Shown one piece after another: positions 25,769 through 37,858 of a stretch of 64,000 bases of DNA; positions within the stretch are counted from its first letter, which is position 1; every line of letters starts with the position of its first letter. The position numbers and the translations under genes are program-made. The notes beneath the pieces are model-generated. The model worked only from the letters and a program-made list of their open reading frames with translations. It did not search any database and was not told the origin of the DNA. The DNA is from Patiria miniata (Eukaryota; Echinodermata; Asteroidea; Valvatida; Asterinidae): assembly GCF_015706575.1 (NCBI RefSeq), contig NW_024037058.1:15893547-15957546 (forward strand), read 5' to 3'.

Positions 25769-27070
25769 TATACAAGATATTCCCGTACCACAAGTTGTAT
25801 GTGGGCTTAAATTATAGATACTGCCTAGCCGTTCTTGTCTGAGAATAATGCCTGGTTGTTTAAAGAAAAAAAATATTGTACATGCTGTTGTTTGACGTAG
25901 GCCTATACAAAATCATTGCACCCATACCCCCGATTGGTACAAATTCCTCGCTTTATGGGCAAAGTGGGCCTACAATATAATAATTAAAAAGAAAATAGAG
26001 TTGTATTCTTTTCAATGAACACAACAATTCAAATCATAAAAATCATGTAAGTTATGTAGGAAAGAAACATAATTATTTTCTTACATTGATTATATGCGTT
26101 TGTCCTATGGAACTTTATCATGCTGCCACCATTTCAGTCATATTCCCTGTATCCAATAACAGTACTACTGAATGATAATGTTTTTGTGTAAAAATGACCA
26201 GACAATTTTTTTCCTTCCAACCTCGCTTTGGTTACGTTGATTTTTCCGGGAAAAATCAAGATGGCCGCAACATGATAATGGACGATAGTAGCCTTAAATT
26301 GATTCACAATTTCCCATGAGGTCTAAACCTATAAACATTTGATAACTTTTTTGTACATTAAAAAAGAAAAGAAAAAAAAGGATGGGCTTCAACATATTTT
26401 TTGAAAAGCAATTGCTGTTTACATCACTCTCCCTGGTCCGTCAGACTCTTATATCGTGGTGACTTAATGGGCGAATTGATGTTACAACAAAAAACGCACA
26501 AGTTTTACTTTCACCAGTTGAACAGAGTTAAATCAATCTTCTGCTTGAATGGGCCTTCCGCGGTGCGTGTGGAAAGGTCTCCACAAAACATTTCTTTTCA
26601 TATTACTTGAAAAGCATCTTGGAGTCTTGGCACGCGGGGAGGTTATAAGACTGAACCACCAAATAACAAGAGCACGGTAAGTGGATTGTTCTTAGATGAA
26701 GCTGCGATATATTCAATTTTCCCCCGTCCCGCTAGGGAAACAAGAGCCAGAAAATATATAGTGCATCGAAAAAGTGGCGTTCCAAAATATCGTTAAGCCG
26801 TCTTTCTGCCGTGGCGAATAATTGGATTGTCCGCGCGAAACATGAAGACCAAAAATCCGATTAGAAACCAATTAGAAATATCTGAAGTCCTTGGACGGCT
26901 CTGCTTAAAGTAGCTGAATGATATCCACTCTCAGCATGCTACATATGATCTGGTGTTTCCGTTCATCATTTTTGAAGCGGCCACTGAACCCCAGGTTGTA
27001 GAGATAAGGGATCATTTTGCTCTTTGTGCAGATTTTTTTTTAGTTTGGAAAAACCAAAGTGCTAAAATCT
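25769..27070. other. Intergenic, AT-rich, nothing clear
   Basis: A TAGGCCTA-type motif at about 25900 and poly-A-rich runs near 26365. Confidence 0.5.
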
Positions 27071-27297
27071 TAAATAATGAAAGGTTTGCGGAAACACCAT
27101 GTGCGAATAATTTCTCAACTAAGAGAATGGTTCTGAAAAGAACCAGAGGTATAAACTCGAATAATTTCTCAACTAAGAGAATGGTTCTGAAAAGAACCAG
27201 AGGTATAAAAAGTTTATACCTCTGGTTCTTTTCAGAACCATTCTCTTAGTTGAGAAATTATTCGCACATGGTGTTTCCGCAAACCTTTCATTATTTA
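27071..27297. repeat. 86-bp perfect inverted repeat with a 52-bp duplication inside
   Basis: Bases 27071-27156 are the exact inverse of 27212-27297. Between them 27158-27209 is an exact copy of 27104-27155. The right arm can therefore pair with the first copy over 86 bases or with the second copy over 52 bases with a 3-base loop. The lack of any mismatch says the event is very recent, or that gene conversion keeps the arms identical, or that the assembly is wrong here. No target duplication was found. Confidence 0.9.
27213..27297 (+). other. Histone-like stem-loop inside the inverted repeat
   Basis: GGTTCTTTTCAGAACC (27223-27238) is a 6-bp stem with a TTTC loop, the form of the histone mRNA 3' hairpin. 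On the reverse strand the same DNA reads with a GAAA loop. The flanks lack the usual upstream A-rich and downstream ACCA contexts and a purine-rich downstream element, and no histone gene is near, so a histone role is unlikely. Confidence 0.3.
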
Positions 27298-28142
27298 GTA
27301 TCTCCACCATGCAAAGCCTCAAATCTTGCTAAAATCTTATTGCAGGGTGTATATCAGTTAGCCTGCTTAAGTTTTAGCACCGGGGTTACTTTACATTTTT
27401 GGGGAAAAAGCAGAGAAAGCATATGGGGTGTATGCACAGTCGTAAAGAAAAAAACCCAAACAAAAAAAATGTGCCCGAGGGTACACTTTTTGAAACTACA
27501 TTCAATGATGTTCTTTCGATCGAATCCAGTTTTGGCGGAATATTTTCAAAGGGTATTTTGGACCAGCTCTGTCTTCGGTTTGAACGAGGTTTTCTCACCA
27601 GATCGCTTGTTGAAACATAGACCTACACACGGAGTCATATTGACATTAAATCGCCCTTGCCGCGTTAAATTTCACGTCCTTCGAACTAAATTAAGAATGT
27701 GAAGTCATTCTTTAAAAAAATGTTTAATGCTCCATTGATCATTATTTAGCTGCGGAAGCGCTGACAGTCAGTTGCGGTAATCGGCTGTTTCGCTGCACAT
27801 TGCGGCTAGTGTCTGTTTCATTGGAAATAATGAGTTCTTTATCATTGGCATCCTCGAAGCGTCGGCATGGCAACACGTTCCCAACATCATAGTATATTAG
27901 TTATTACTTCGTTGGCGCGTCATGGTGAAAATAATAATTTAGACAATTTAAATTAAAGTCACGTTCTGAAGAAGCAAGACTTTAAAACATTATTTTGACG
28001 TGTTTTTTTTTTACCTGACAGGCAAAAACAAAATTTGCCAATTAAACACATTCAAATTATTTGACACTGACATTGAAATATTAAAGAAACGTACGTGTAT
28101 GCATAAACATTCCCTGCTTTGTTTCGAAATGTAGGCCTATAC
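27298..28142. other. Spacer, nothing clear
   Basis: Frame 27250-27702 (150 codons) begins inside the inverted repeat, has no motif and is judged incidental. Confidence 0.5.
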
Positions 28143-28641
28143 CAACCTCGCTCCCATTGTGCCGAGCAGTACGCTCCCACCACTCCTTGCTCTCTCACCC
28201 TGGTATTGGATCATTTGCGTGTTCAAAAATCTCACACATGTATACAAATTAGGAATAGTTTGGTGCCTGGCTGCATGTGCTTCAAATCAGTGTTTGTTTA
28301 TTATGCGGGGTATGTCTGGGGTAAAAACAGAATCGATTCGTCGTGGCGTGAGATCCGAAAACACATTTATCCAGCCAATATGCAGTATCACATTACATAT
28401 TATTATCAGCAAAATCGAAAAAGAGGATTGTTTTCGAGTTGGAGTGGACGTAAAAATTCACATTGAACATTAAAACACGCGATGCACGTTGCAAATATAA
28501 ACACCAAGTACACGACATAAATCCATCGTCATAAATCCATCACTTTTTTTTATCGAATCAGGATACATGAAGCAGCTTTCCCACCCAGAGGTTACTATTG
28601 GAAACCACGTTGAAAATAAAGTAATCCTGGGGACGAGGTTG
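28143..28641. mobile_element. CAACCTCG-ended TIR element, copy 1
   Basis: Starts CAACCTCG and ends CGAGGTTG, flanked by GGCCTATAC and GGCCTATAT (8 of 9 bases alike), a probable target duplication. About 499 bp and colinear with the copy at 36802. Its reading frames (for example 28119-28466) are incidental. Confidence 0.85.
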
Positions 28642-30650
28642 GGCCTATATACCATTCACAGAACAGAAACTACAATGTTGATTTCTTTTTGACAATTTCT
28701 TGTTATTGACTCAGTTCATAACATTTATGAAATGTAGATATCATATTACCCTCTCGGATATTTTTTCCACCTCCTCTATGAAAAGCTTCAGGGTGTTTTT
28801 CCAGTCCAGTTTTTGTTTACGGATTTGTATGCATTGGTCACGGCCTATGAATAAGTAAATGATAGCTGTCGTGGCATGAAATCTGGATTGTACAATTCTG
28901 ACAAACATCTTTTCACGCTCATAATGCTCACCCTCGGATAAGGAAAACTGCTTTGAAAATAGCCCTTAAATAAAAATCAATGTACATAATAAGTGGCTTG
29001 TATCAATACGTATCTCAACACCACAATCCTTGTTTGTGAGGTTTTTACTATAAAAATCTTGCCCGTCTTAAAGAATGCATACAAGTCTAATTCCGTGCGT
29101 ATATCCTCCTAGCCTTCATCTATCCATTTCAAAGCATAAAGACGGATATAGCTATACAAAAAAAACGGAATAATCGTGGCTTTGGGCGGTGCTTTTATCG
29201 ATAATCTCTAGCAAAAATCTCACCCGAGAGAGGTCCAAATTTGCCTCCTCTATCCGCCATCCCCCCTGAGCGTGTACTCGTATGTGACCGGTAATATTAA
29301 GTTTGCCATTTCGGTTAAGTAGAACATGGAAATGTGACCTGGGGTTCCAGACTGAAGCCCCATTAGGCTCCTTCGCTGAAAGACAGTGCCCCCTTCTATC
29401 TTGGGGGCAATTTTGCGATCTCTTAAAATGTTAATTCTTGGTATATTAAGAGGATGATCCAGAATGATTTGCGCCATTTTTTTTTTAGGGTTTCAGAGTG
29501 TGGTAATGAGCATTAGGTGAACACAGAGAAGACCCTTTTCACATTGATACTGTTGTGGGTGAGGCAGATTTGCGAAATCTGGAAACAAATCAGGAAGGTG
29601 GTTTTCCAAGGAGAGGATACAAAACCCACCTGCCGTCTGTTCTAAATAGTATTTCGTTTTTATATCTAGGCCTTTTTTTTCATTAGCTGTGGTTTTGGAT
29701 TCGGAATAAGCACACGAATGGAAATTTAAATTCTGTCGGACTACAATACCTTTCTTGACGGGATCAAATGAGATAACATGTTATGACAGAAAAGGGCAAT
29801 GAGGCTACCAATACGGAACAGTGGTGATTTCATTAACAATATGCTGTCCATGTTGCTGTGCAGGTTACGAAGTTATTAAGTAAGAATTCCTATCAAGTAG
29901 CACAAGTGTGTCAGTCAGCCTCGTTTTCAATATAACCGTACAAATAATGACTCGTAGTATAGTAGAGAACAAAAAAACTTTATTTTGACCGTCCGTTTTT
30001 ATGGATAAGTTTAGTATTTTTTTCTATTTGAAATAATGTTATATTAAGAATAACATAAGGGCTTTGTAACTGCAGTTTCCGAATTGAATACGTTGATTTC
30101 TTAGAAGTTGACAAACAAAAATCAGTGGACGATGGGGTTCTATGGCTAAGCCACCAGCGTAAAGTGTACCTCCGATGGCACATCCAGCAATATTTAAGCA
30201 TCAGTGAATTTGTTTCCGTTTTTCAAATCTAGGTGTAGGCCTACATACATTCTCGGCAAACTAATAATCAAGATATTATCGCTGGATCAACGAGAAGGAA
30301 TCGTTTATAGACGCATTGTGATCGTCGTACATTTCATATACCATATCATTAGATACACAACCACACATGCACCATCTTGATTATAATTGTTACAGTCAGG
30401 AACATTTCCATTACCATTGAAACATTCCCACCGATTTAACGGGAAGATCTTTGCTTAAGCTATAGGACTGGAACTAAATACCCTGTGAAATTACTCGGCC
30501 TTACATAGTATCTTTCGGAATAAAACAGCAATTGAAGGTGATTTACGAAAATGTACCCGCAGGCACGTGTTTTTTACGTTCGTTAGCTACGGAATCCATT
30601 TCCAAGACCCTAAAAATATGTGCAAACGTTTTATATGTTTTCTTAAAAAG
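28642..30650. other. Intergenic, nothing clear
   Basis: AT-rich DNA with only short, unconvincing frames. Confidence 0.5.
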
Positions 30651-31036
30651 TACAGGGTGAGTCAAAAAAAATGAAACCAAAATGTTGGGACCATTTTTTA
30701 GTGAAGTTCTGCATGCAGCACTTTCAACATCTAGGATATGAAAGCCCAATTCATAAACTTTCTTTTAGAATAAGAATCATTCAAATCACTTATGTACTTT
30801 TCAAGTTACTGAATGTTAAACACAAACACCGTTTTAAACTTCTGTCCACGTATCACAAAAAAGGTAAGCTCTTTCAGCAAACGAAAACAGTTCACATAGG
30901 AATGTATGTGAATTGTTGTACTAAAAGAAAGCTTATGATGGGCTTTCATATCCTAGGTTTTGGAAGTGCTACATGCAGAACTTGACTAAATAAAAATGGT
31001 CCCGACATTTTGGTTTGTTTGTTTTACTCGCCCTAT
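30651..31036. mobile_element. Mariner-like MITE, full copy
   Basis: The left end is TA CAGGGTGAGTCAAAAAAA and the right end, inverted, CAGGGCGAGT, with TA at both sides as for Tc1/mariner. Long arms are shared (GGACCATTTTT, AGTTCTGCATG and GATATGAAAGCCC with inverse counterparts). It has no transposase frame. A shorter relative lies at 37859. Confidence 0.75.
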
Positions 31037-31653
31037 ATAGTATCCACTGAGATGAGACAGTTAATATGCACCCTTCTTAGGATTTTGAGAAATTTTGGTG
31101 CTTCACACAAAAACAAAAAGGAACAAAAAGCAATGATCACATGTACCTTTAAAGATAAACCATTGAGCGCAAGATGCATTCGCCTTCACTATTTTGCTAT
31201 TTCGCAATGCAGTCTGTGATATATCTCCCGGGTAACTTAAAAGTCAAAACATTAAATTGATAAACCTGGCGTGTCATCCCGGAACCTTCGCCAATTTATG
31301 AGACTCGGGTTTTTTTTTTTCCTAATAATTTATCGGTCTTTCTTACTGCCTCTAGTTGAAGTTTGACTTAATCATGAGTCAAATTTAAATAAATTCGATC
31401 ATTTGCCTGCATCCATTGTTGGAAAAACAAGGTCTTCGACAAATCTTCTGGAGACATTTGAGGAAGAGATATTAAAGATACGCAATATATATTTTTGTTC
31501 GTTGCTTTGTTAAAACGAATTCATATCATTTAGGTATGATGCCAAAAAAAAGGTTGAGAAATATTAGACCTATAGTCTTTAAGTCCAATATTGGATTTGG
31601 ATTTAATTACCATATAAAGCCGGTCCGTGACAAGCGAGATCGCTATCAACAAG

Positions 31654-31819
31654 ATGAATCGAATCCAGTCATGGACCCTTGGTAATATTGGCAGCGCTAC
31701 CCATGAAATTCCGAGCATATCTCACGTACGCTGTATTCAAGGTAAATGCATGCCCGTGAGGCTTGCTTGCAATTTCATGGGTATCGCTGCCAATATTACC
31801 CAGACTGGATTTGATTCAT
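31654..31819. repeat. Long inverted repeat
   Basis: Arms 31654-31710 and 31771-31819 match almost completely: ATGAATCGAATCCAGT, GGTAATATTGGCAGCG and TACCCATGAAATT on the left recur inverted on the right. The left arm has about 9 extra bases. The loop of 60 bases contains a further CTCACG/CGTGAG pair. It is a fold-back element or a hairpin RNA locus; no target duplication seen. Confidence 0.8.
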
Positions 31820-33424
31820 GTTTTTGTTAGATACCTCCACCGCCGCGGCCACTTAACTGCGTTTGTCATGGGAACAGCTGCAAAATAATGCAATAAAATT
31901 CAGTCTTGAACCAAGCCTTCTCTGGACCATACTTACAAACAGAGCTTACAAACCGTCAGATTGTTTACATACGCCTACAGCATATACACTTTGATGTATG
32001 TAAACAATGTCCCAAATACATTGAAATACACATGAAATACACGTTTTCTTTTCTGAGTTTCTATTGATCAAATCTTTAATTTTAGGTCAACCGCCACGCG
32101 TTTTATTGATACATGTTCTCATTCGAGACAGCTGTTTCACGGTTCACCAGAAAAGCTGCCACTTTTATTCAAATAAAAAAGGAGATTTTATTTGATGGAA
32201 CATCCGAAATGTTGCTTTGTGTGGCTTTACATTGTATTGACTGATTAAAATTATCGATCTCAACTGGCTGGCACTTTCCTTGATCAGAAATGCACGGTCT
32301 GTTTCACATCGTTCCAATTTTCATGGCAAGAGTCTAGCTTATATTGATGTAAAAAAACCTTCATGTCCGTGACAATTCCGCTCTGAGGAGATTTTTCAAT
32401 TTGCTGGGGAAATCCACAAATCCCAAGCTGGAAATGCACCGTGCCTTTACTCATCCGATTTGTCTGTTTTGCTGCGATTAAGATATACCTTGGATCCTTT
32501 TTTCTTTACGCTGCCATGGGGAGTTCCCAAATACTCTCCGATTGGCGACCTCATGAATGTTTGCCAGGCTTCGCGGAGGGGAAGCGTTCTTCTTTATTCT
32601 TTCTATCATTTGTATTACTTTTTTTTGGTGGGCTCCCCCGTGTCAACATGAGATAGCTAGGAAGGGCCTCCTTAAAATCCCAAAGCGCCATTTCCTCCAC
32701 TCTAGCCCGGGCAGCTTCAGATATGAAAATCGAAGCCGTTCTGGGTAAGAGGTAAGAGCACTTTCTCAGCTATTGCGGGAAAGGTTTAAATATGCATCTG
32801 TTAAATATTGAACTTCATTTCATGTTGTTTGAGCTTATCGGATGACGCCTCTAGGGAGCTGGTCTTGGTGTGGGCTTTCACACCCTCGGGTAAGCATCGG
32901 CATGTTCTGTAAACGAGTATTGTGCGCACGTGCACCTACCTTAAAAGCGCCTTTGGTGGAAAAAATAATGTTAAGATTTGAAAAAAATTCAATTGGTACC
33001 TTTAAACTGTTAATATCTCTTTCGTCTGTATTTAGGAAAAGATCAGTTTATTGTATTGTCGTTTGGGCATTTTGTTAAACTTCTTAAAACATGAGAAGGG
33101 TTTTTTAGTATTTGCAATTCAAATTGCCATCATGTTGTGCTGGATGAGTGAATCAACTTAATATTTAATATACCTGACAGTGTTTTAACGTGTTATTTTT
33201 TTAAACGTCATGTTAAATTTAACACTGAGGTTTTTACAAAGTGACACCAAATGTTGGTGTTGAAAAGTGTTCATAAAATTATAGTACAAACACGTATTTC
33301 ATTAGTAGTATAGAACATAATGTCATATTTTTGTTCATGGCACTTTTTATATATGGATAGATTTATTTATTTATTTAGATAGAGTTTACCTTCCTAAGCA
33401 AGAAATCCATTGGTAACATTTTTT
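31820..33424. other. Intergenic, nothing clear
   Basis: Overlapping frames near 32441-32750 arise from a low-complexity T-rich patch. Confidence 0.5.
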
Positions 33425-33815
33425 CCATCTACCATGTGGCGGCCATCTTAGATTTCAAATGGACTAATTTGTATCATATAGGCCAAAATTTGGACCTGAT
33501 TGTCGTTTGACGTCCATTTTGTTGGAAACCCAATTTTTTCATACCAACGAACCTAAGTAAATCATTGTGGATGGGGTACTCCCAATGAATGGCAGACATC
33601 TTGGATATTTCAAAATGGCCGCCATTTTGGACCTAATTTGTATCATACCTTCGGACTTAATGATTGTCGTAAAAGTCCATTTTTGGTGGAAACCACATGT
33701 TATTGATACCAAGGAACCCGAGTAAATCATCGTTTATGGTGTACCCCCAATGGATGGCAGCCATCTTGAATAGTTCAAAATGGCCGCCATTTTGGACCTA
33801 ATTTGCATAATACAT
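33425..33815. repeat. 166-bp tandem repeat, about 2.4 copies
   Basis: Each unit contains CCAATGRATGGCAGMCATCTT, then CAAAATGGCCGCCATTTTGG (a palindromic core) and ACCTAATTTG. The spacing between the equivalent sites is 166 bases. The first unit is the most diverged. Such ATGGCCGCCATTTTG satellites are common in marine invertebrates. Confidence 0.85.
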
Positions 33816-35790
33816 GTGGACTCGAATATGACCAAACAAATCCTTCCTTTAGCAAAAACAAATGCAAGAGTACATAGCAGCCTATACGATAGACCCCATG
33901 GACGCCTATGATTTTGTGCGCACCTGTCACTGTTTTCAATGGATTATCCGTACCAAATTTAACTTACTGCATCATGGATTTACTGTTCTGTTGTGTTCTG
34001 TTCTGTTCGAATTACAGGAATTATTAACAGGTAGGCCTATGCTCTTTCATACAAAAAAATACACCAACGGCCGAAAGGTCCCTGTTTGAAGTCCATTGAA
34101 GGATTGCAGTAATGGGATTCTGGCAATCTACAGCCTTTGTTTGTACCGCAGTTATACGTGACGGATACGTCCCTCTTAGTTAAGCTAGGCGTGCTTTTCC
34201 TGGAGTTGACGAATGCCTGTATCGACAGGAAGCGTTCAGCCAAGTGGAATTAACTCCATCCACGTTGCTACAAAATCTGAACAGATTCCTTTATGTTTTC
34301 CTGCATGAGTATTGTTCCTCAAAGGAACCGACGGGGAGGCGGCTGTTAATATTTGGGAAAGGTTTGTGAACTATAAATATCGCGAATTAATATATCAAAG
34401 GTAAAGTTTGGTATGTTAAAGGATGAATGCACTCGTTATTAAGTTCCAACTGGACAGATTAAGCGTAAAGGATCATTGGCATTATTCCCAAAAGTAACGT
34501 AGGCCTACCGAATTTGTATCTAAAAGCCATACAAGTACGACACACTCCTTTGAAATTATTCCGTCTGGCTTGCTGTCCTTTCGAAGAATTCAAGAAATGT
34601 ACAGTTTTCATTTTTCTGCATGTGCAATGTTAAAGACTCCGTATATTTCAAATTCAAATCTTCGCATAACACCGTTTGGTTAATTAATATATAAAAGACC
34701 CCAAAATTCCTAGTATTAATTGTAAAGTAGAATAGATTACAAAATGCTTGGTACCAATGCCACCTGTCAACTTGTTCACTTCGGAAGGGGTTCATTGTGA
34801 GTAACATAGCCGTGGGGACAATGTGACACCAATGTTGTCTCGATATGCCCCCGGCAACCAGGAGCACGTTTTGGCGGCCCGTGAACTGGAACATGTTTCA
34901 GACGTCACAGCCGTGACCTGAAACATGTTTCCTATGCACCGCGAAAACAACTGACCGGAAAATTGTTCATGACGTCATGTTACTGCTACGTGACTGCACC
35001 GTGCAACCCAAAAAAAATCACGAGGCGACCGGACATGATTAACAATAACATTCAAAGCAAAAGTGGGAGGTTTTTTTTATAGCGATTCCCTTAAGTTCTA
35101 AAAAGAGTAGGCCTGATATTCTGTATCAACTTTCGTACCAATTGAAGGTAAAAAACCCACTATTTAAACCCCATTAATGGTAAAAGGTAACGTCGTCTGC
35201 TAAGCTTGTTTACCTTTCCGCCATCTTGAAACTTAAGTGAACCGACACGAAACTTCGGTTCAACTTTGGTCGAAACAATGACGTCATTTCAGTGTAACCG
35301 AAGTGCCAAAACGGCCGCGAACCAGAAACATGTTAACGGTCACAGCGCCAAAACGCGCCCCTGTTTTATCAAGCACCGCGTTGACGGAAGCCGGGTTTTC
35401 GTTATGGAATTGATTTCAAGTAATCAAGCTTTTGAGCAAACTGTAGCCTGTATTCACTTTATCCTAGTCCATTTACTTGTCGATTATCTTTGCACTCTGC
35501 ATGTCCATAATGATTCTCTTCATGCCCACGAGACACTGCACTACAGTCTGGAGAGATCTTCGTCATGCAAGTACTACATGCAACACTTCAGCGACATATT
35601 CATCCTCATATTTTCCTCATATTACACAGTGTTTCGTCGTAAATTTAACTATCGCAATTGATATAAATATGGTGTAGGATAGAGCTGCTTGTTTTTTTTC
35701 CCTCTTAAAGTTGCATACATCGTTCTCTTCAAAGAAATGATTCTTTTTCTCCTGACGAATTTTCAATTTGTATATGTTTTGTGTTAATTG
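33816..35790. other. Intergenic around the 34888 palindrome
   Basis: The + frame 35266-35661 (131 codons) has no recognised domain. GGCCCGTGAACTGGAACATGTT-like sequence at about 34876 recurs loosely at about 35312. Confidence 0.45.
34888..34932. repeat. Palindrome with ATGTTTC arms
   Basis: GGAACATGTTTCAG and its near-inverse CTGAAACATGTTTCC flank GTCAC and GTGAC. The DNA can form a 40-base hairpin. Confidence 0.6.
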
Positions 35791-35956
35791 AAAAAACAAT
35801 ACTTTATTCCGATTTGGGCGTCTGTAACCCTCTGAACCCTCTCAAAAGGGGGCTTTCATTTTGCCTACAAGTGAACCTGCCGTGGGAGAGCCAAATGATT
35901 GTCTGGCAGCCAATGATTCAAATTCTGTGGAGTAATTCAATAACTACACGTCGGTG
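35791..35956 (+). repeat. Dispersed repeat, copy 1 (pair with 48981)
   Basis: It shares with 48981-49142 TTCCGATTTTGG, CTGYAACCCT, TTTCATTTTG, GAGAGCC and AATTCAATAACTAMACGTCGG. The length is about 165 bases, same orientation. Neither copy has recognisable ends. Confidence 0.7.
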
Positions 35957-35979
35957 TCAGGATATAGATGTATATCAAG

Positions 35980-36412
35980 GAGTGCGTTCGATTGCTTCTC
36001 GTGCAAGAGCGACAACGTTCGATTTACCTCTCACGTGGCTTCTCGCGCTTACTCGAGCCTGGCCCAAGTAACCGACTCGCCGAGCCGGTTACTTGGGTAA
36101 GTATCCCATAAGGCCATGCAATAAACATGGCTGCCAACGTGACGTCCGGCGGGCGCCTCAGGCCGTGTCCGAAACGGGCTTCGAGAGCTACGGCTATTAC
36201 TATTGTCCGCGTATTTTCAATGGGCGTGGACCCAGACCTAGCTATAGACAGTTGATTCGGATGCAGCCTCAGTGTCATGTCAAAGTTGAACTTTCCAGCT
36301 CTTGCACGAAACTTTACCCGAAATCGTTCGTTCAGTTAGCTCCACTGCGCATGTCTGTCATCACGCGAGGAGCCAGGCGCGAGTAAGCTGGGGAAAGTAA
36401 TCGAACGCACTC
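35980..36412. mobile_element. hAT-like TIR element with a central palindrome
   Basis: It begins GAGTGCGTTCGATT and ends AATCGAACGCACTC, an exact 14-bp inverted repeat. A second inner pair (CGCGCTTACTCGAGCC and GGCGCGAGTAAGC) lies further in. At 36063-36097 is a 35-base palindrome, CCCAAGTAACCG around CTCG-C-CGAG. No target duplication and no transposase. It sits directly after the dispersed repeat at 35791. Confidence 0.75.
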
Positions 36413-36801
36413 AACATGTATACTCGCGCTTACATCAAAACGGCGCACTTTAAAAGCTTTAGTACTTTGTTTCTAGTTCACTTTTAAGTGCTACTGAATA
36501 CATTTTGGTTCTTGGGATGTTCGAAAAATACATTGAAATCACGAGGAAAAAAACCCGGGGGGGGGATTCAATAGCCCATCCCCTCTGGTCAAAAAGAGGG
36601 GATATAAACCCCCATCCCCCCCCCCCCCCCATTTACGCCCATGGACCACAACATACACTTTGCAAAATGAAGAATTATAGATTTTGCAGTGTTCAATGAA
36701 CTTCATCAAACACTCAATGAGGGTTAATAAGGCATAGTGGAGGATCGCTTTTTTACTATCAGTCAGTGACCCAACAAACCCATCGTCATACACGTTGGTG
36801 C

Positions 36802-37313
36802 CAACCTCGACCCCAGGGTGTTGAGCAGTACGCGCCCATCACTACCTGCTCTCTCACCCTGGTATTGGATCATTTGCATGTGCAAGATTTTTGAACACGT
36901 ATGCAAATGAGGAATAGTCTGGTGCCTGCATGTGCGTTACATTATCGTTCGTTCTTGTATGCGGTGTCTGGGGTAAAAACAGAGTCAATTCGTCGCAGCG
37001 CGAGCACAGCGTGAGTTACGAAAACGCGATTTATTTAATTAAACTGTTACGATCTTATCGAGACAACATGCAGTATCACATTTCATATTAATATGAACAA
37101 ATTGGAAAAGGAAAGGAATGTTTTTGAGAAGGCGTGGACGAATGATCGTGAAAACACGTACTGCACGTTGTGAATAACAACACCAAGTACACGATAAAAA
37201 TCCATTACTAGCCAATTGCGATATCGAATCAGGATACAGGAAGAAAGTTTACTATCCAGGGTTTACTATTGGAAACACGGTTGGAAATAAAGTAAGCACT
37301 GGGGACGAGGTTG
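36802..37313. mobile_element. CAACCTCG-ended TIR element, copy 2, perfect 9-bp duplication
   Basis: This element of about 512 bp starts CAACCTCG and ends CGAGGTTG. It is flanked by identical CGTTGGTGC at 36793-36801 and 37314-37322. Shared internal blocks with copy 1 include CACCCTGGTATTGGATCATTTG, GGTAAAAACAGA and ATCGAATCAGGATACA. A duplication of 8 or 9 bases fits hAT (8) or Mutator-like (9) elements. No transposase is encoded. Confidence 0.9.
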
Positions 37314-37789
37314 CGTTGGTGCTGCATCGTGCTAAATATATACCAGAGACAAAGCTATCGACAGCCCCTCGGATTCCCATCAAAGTCAACGTTAAGACTT
37401 TAAAAGCCGTTCTGCAAATTGTTCAGTTGGGTCTAATGCCGGTTGTTTTTTATCCATTTTCGCAGCCGCAAGCACCGGCCTATACAGTTGCCTCCGTCAT
37501 CACCGGTCAAACGATTTAATATGTTACGCCCGAAATATAATCCGACACCTACAGAGAAGTATTTGGGGATATTGCAATCTGCAAGTCACAGCAATTAGTA
37601 CGCTATACTGAACGAAGAAATTGACATGGGGTGACACAGTGTTGGGTCCACTCACGCTTAAGAAACGAGTGAGGTAAGAGGTTTTTTGCATGGCTGGCTA
37701 GAAAATGAGACTGCACGTGCAAACTGTGGTCAGTGGGATGGGTTATTACGTACAAGCTGGACATCCTTCTTGAACACGACGCCGTAACA

Positions 37790-37792
<3 letters not shown>

Positions 37793-37820
<28 letters not shown>
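37793..37820. repeat. Poly-T tract of 28 bases
   Basis: A pure T run, probably a decayed poly-A tail on the minus strand or a microsatellite. Confidence 0.9.
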
Positions 37821-37858
37821 GGGCAAACAATATACATTTACCCTCACTTTGGTGCCAA

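Noticed and set aside
27071..27297. microRNA precursor
   Set aside because: The stem is far longer than a microRNA hairpin and has no mismatches; it fits a palindromic duplication better.
27250..27702. 150-codon ORF next to the palindrome
   Set aside because: Begins within the inverted repeat and has no recognisable protein character.
28119..28473. Two overlapping + ORFs of about 110 codons
   Set aside because: Lie in the CAACCTCG-ended MITE; other copies of the element do not keep these frames.
33425..33815. CRISPR array
   Set aside because: Units of 166 bp with diverged repeats and no short repeat-spacer pattern, in eukaryotic DNA.
36093..36386. 97-codon ORF as a gene
   Set aside because: Lies wholly inside the GAGTGCGTTCGATT-ended element and includes its palindrome.
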